Positions 6,353-6,597 of a stretch of DNA of 6,597 nucleotides are shown piece by piece (position 1 is the stretch's first letter; every line of letters begins with the position of its first letter). This DNA comes from Alphaproteobacteria bacterium (lineage in GTDB: Bacteria; Pseudomonadota; Alphaproteobacteria; Micavibrionales; Micavibrionaceae), in contig JAGLKS010000088.1 of assembly GCA_023140905.1 (NCBI GenBank), positions 1-6,597 of the forward strand, read 5' to 3'. The translations under genes and the position numbers were made by a program. The notes under the pieces were generated by a model, which was not told the DNA's origin, ran no database searches, and saw only the letters and a list, made by a program, of their open reading frames with translations.

Positions 6353-6597
6353 AAGTTTAAATCTATATTTAAATCCGCGTTAAAGAACAAAAGTCTGGTC
6401 ACAAAATCTGGAAAAAGGCCGTTTCGTTTTCTTATTTTAATCCCAATGTTTCTGGCTGTTTTTACTGTATCTAGTCCAAGTCAGGTCAATGCTGCCGTTC
6501 TCCCGCTATGTTTACTTGAAGTAGAGCTATTGGATGCTATGGGTTTGTTGTGGGATGATGTAGAAGAAAATCTGGATGGATTTATAAATAATGAGTT
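6350..6597 (+). CDS. Exported protein, partial; probable third member of the paralog series
   Basis: 82 complete codons are visible before the right edge. The N-terminus is a signal peptide: a long basic region (eight Lys or Arg between 2 and 23, plus R26), a hydrophobic core at about 27-40 and a likely cut after VNA (46-48). The mature part begins AAVLPLCLLEVELL, with one cysteine (C54) near the start. It continues with an acidic helical stretch LLWDDVEENLDGFINNEF. This resembles the mature starts of the two preceding genes, each with cysteine near the cut and then an acidic helix ending in E-x-F or E-F. None of the diagnostic blocks (FGTN, TYCDP, LYDTPANV) is reached, so family membership is inferred from position, export signal and weak similarity. 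ATG 6350 is used here; the in-frame GTG at 6347 has better spacing to the GGAGG and may be the true start. Confidence 0.7.
   Translation, partial: MKFKSIFKSALKNKSLVTKSGKRPFRFLILIPMFLAVFTVSSPSQVNAAVLPLCLLEVELLDAMGLLWDDVEENLDGFINNE

Noticed and set aside
1..6597. CRISPR arrays, tRNA or rRNA genes, insertion sequences
   Set aside because: I saw no regularly spaced repeats, cloverleaf-like segments, transposase motifs or paired terminal inverted repeats.

Overview
The window carries two divergent gene groups separated by an AT-rich intergenic region of about 415 bp. The left group, on the minus strand, is a recognisable piece of a Dot/Icm-type (IncI-like, type IVB) secretion or conjugation system in its conserved order: dotI/icmL, dotH/icmK and dotG/icmE (traM-traN-traO in IncI plasmids). 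dotG runs off the left edge. These genes specify an inner-membrane protein, an outer-membrane core component and the VirB10-like protein that spans the envelope between them. The system implies a Gram-negative proteobacterium. The moderately low GC by eye and the short, TraO-like DotG would fit an alphaproteobacterium or an IncI-like conjugative element better than Legionella itself, but the window alone does not fix the taxon.

The right group, on the plus strand, is a tandem series of exported proteins that I cannot assign to a named family. The first two (512 and 474 aa) are clear paralogs. They share cysteine-containing motifs (FC[YW]FGTN, TYCDP, LAC[ED]H[ND]G), an internal TRLIExPRTLDxDF block and a strongly conserved C-terminal helical domain around LYDTPANV. 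The third gene starts directly behind the second and is cut by the right edge. It has a signal peptide and a similar-looking mature N-terminus, so it is probably a third copy.

The divergent intergenic region holds a 14-bp-period tandem repeat, a perfect 9-bp-arm palindrome, an imperfect 18-bp palindrome and a plausible sigma70-like promoter. It also holds a 13-codon reading frame whose stop overlaps the first paralog's ATG (TGATG). This is where co-regulation of the secretion apparatus and the exported family would be expected.

Working picture (inference): the three-gene array encodes disulfide-containing envelope or secreted proteins associated with the type IVB machine, either as accessory structural parts or as secreted products. 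Expression of both groups would be coordinated from the shared control region.
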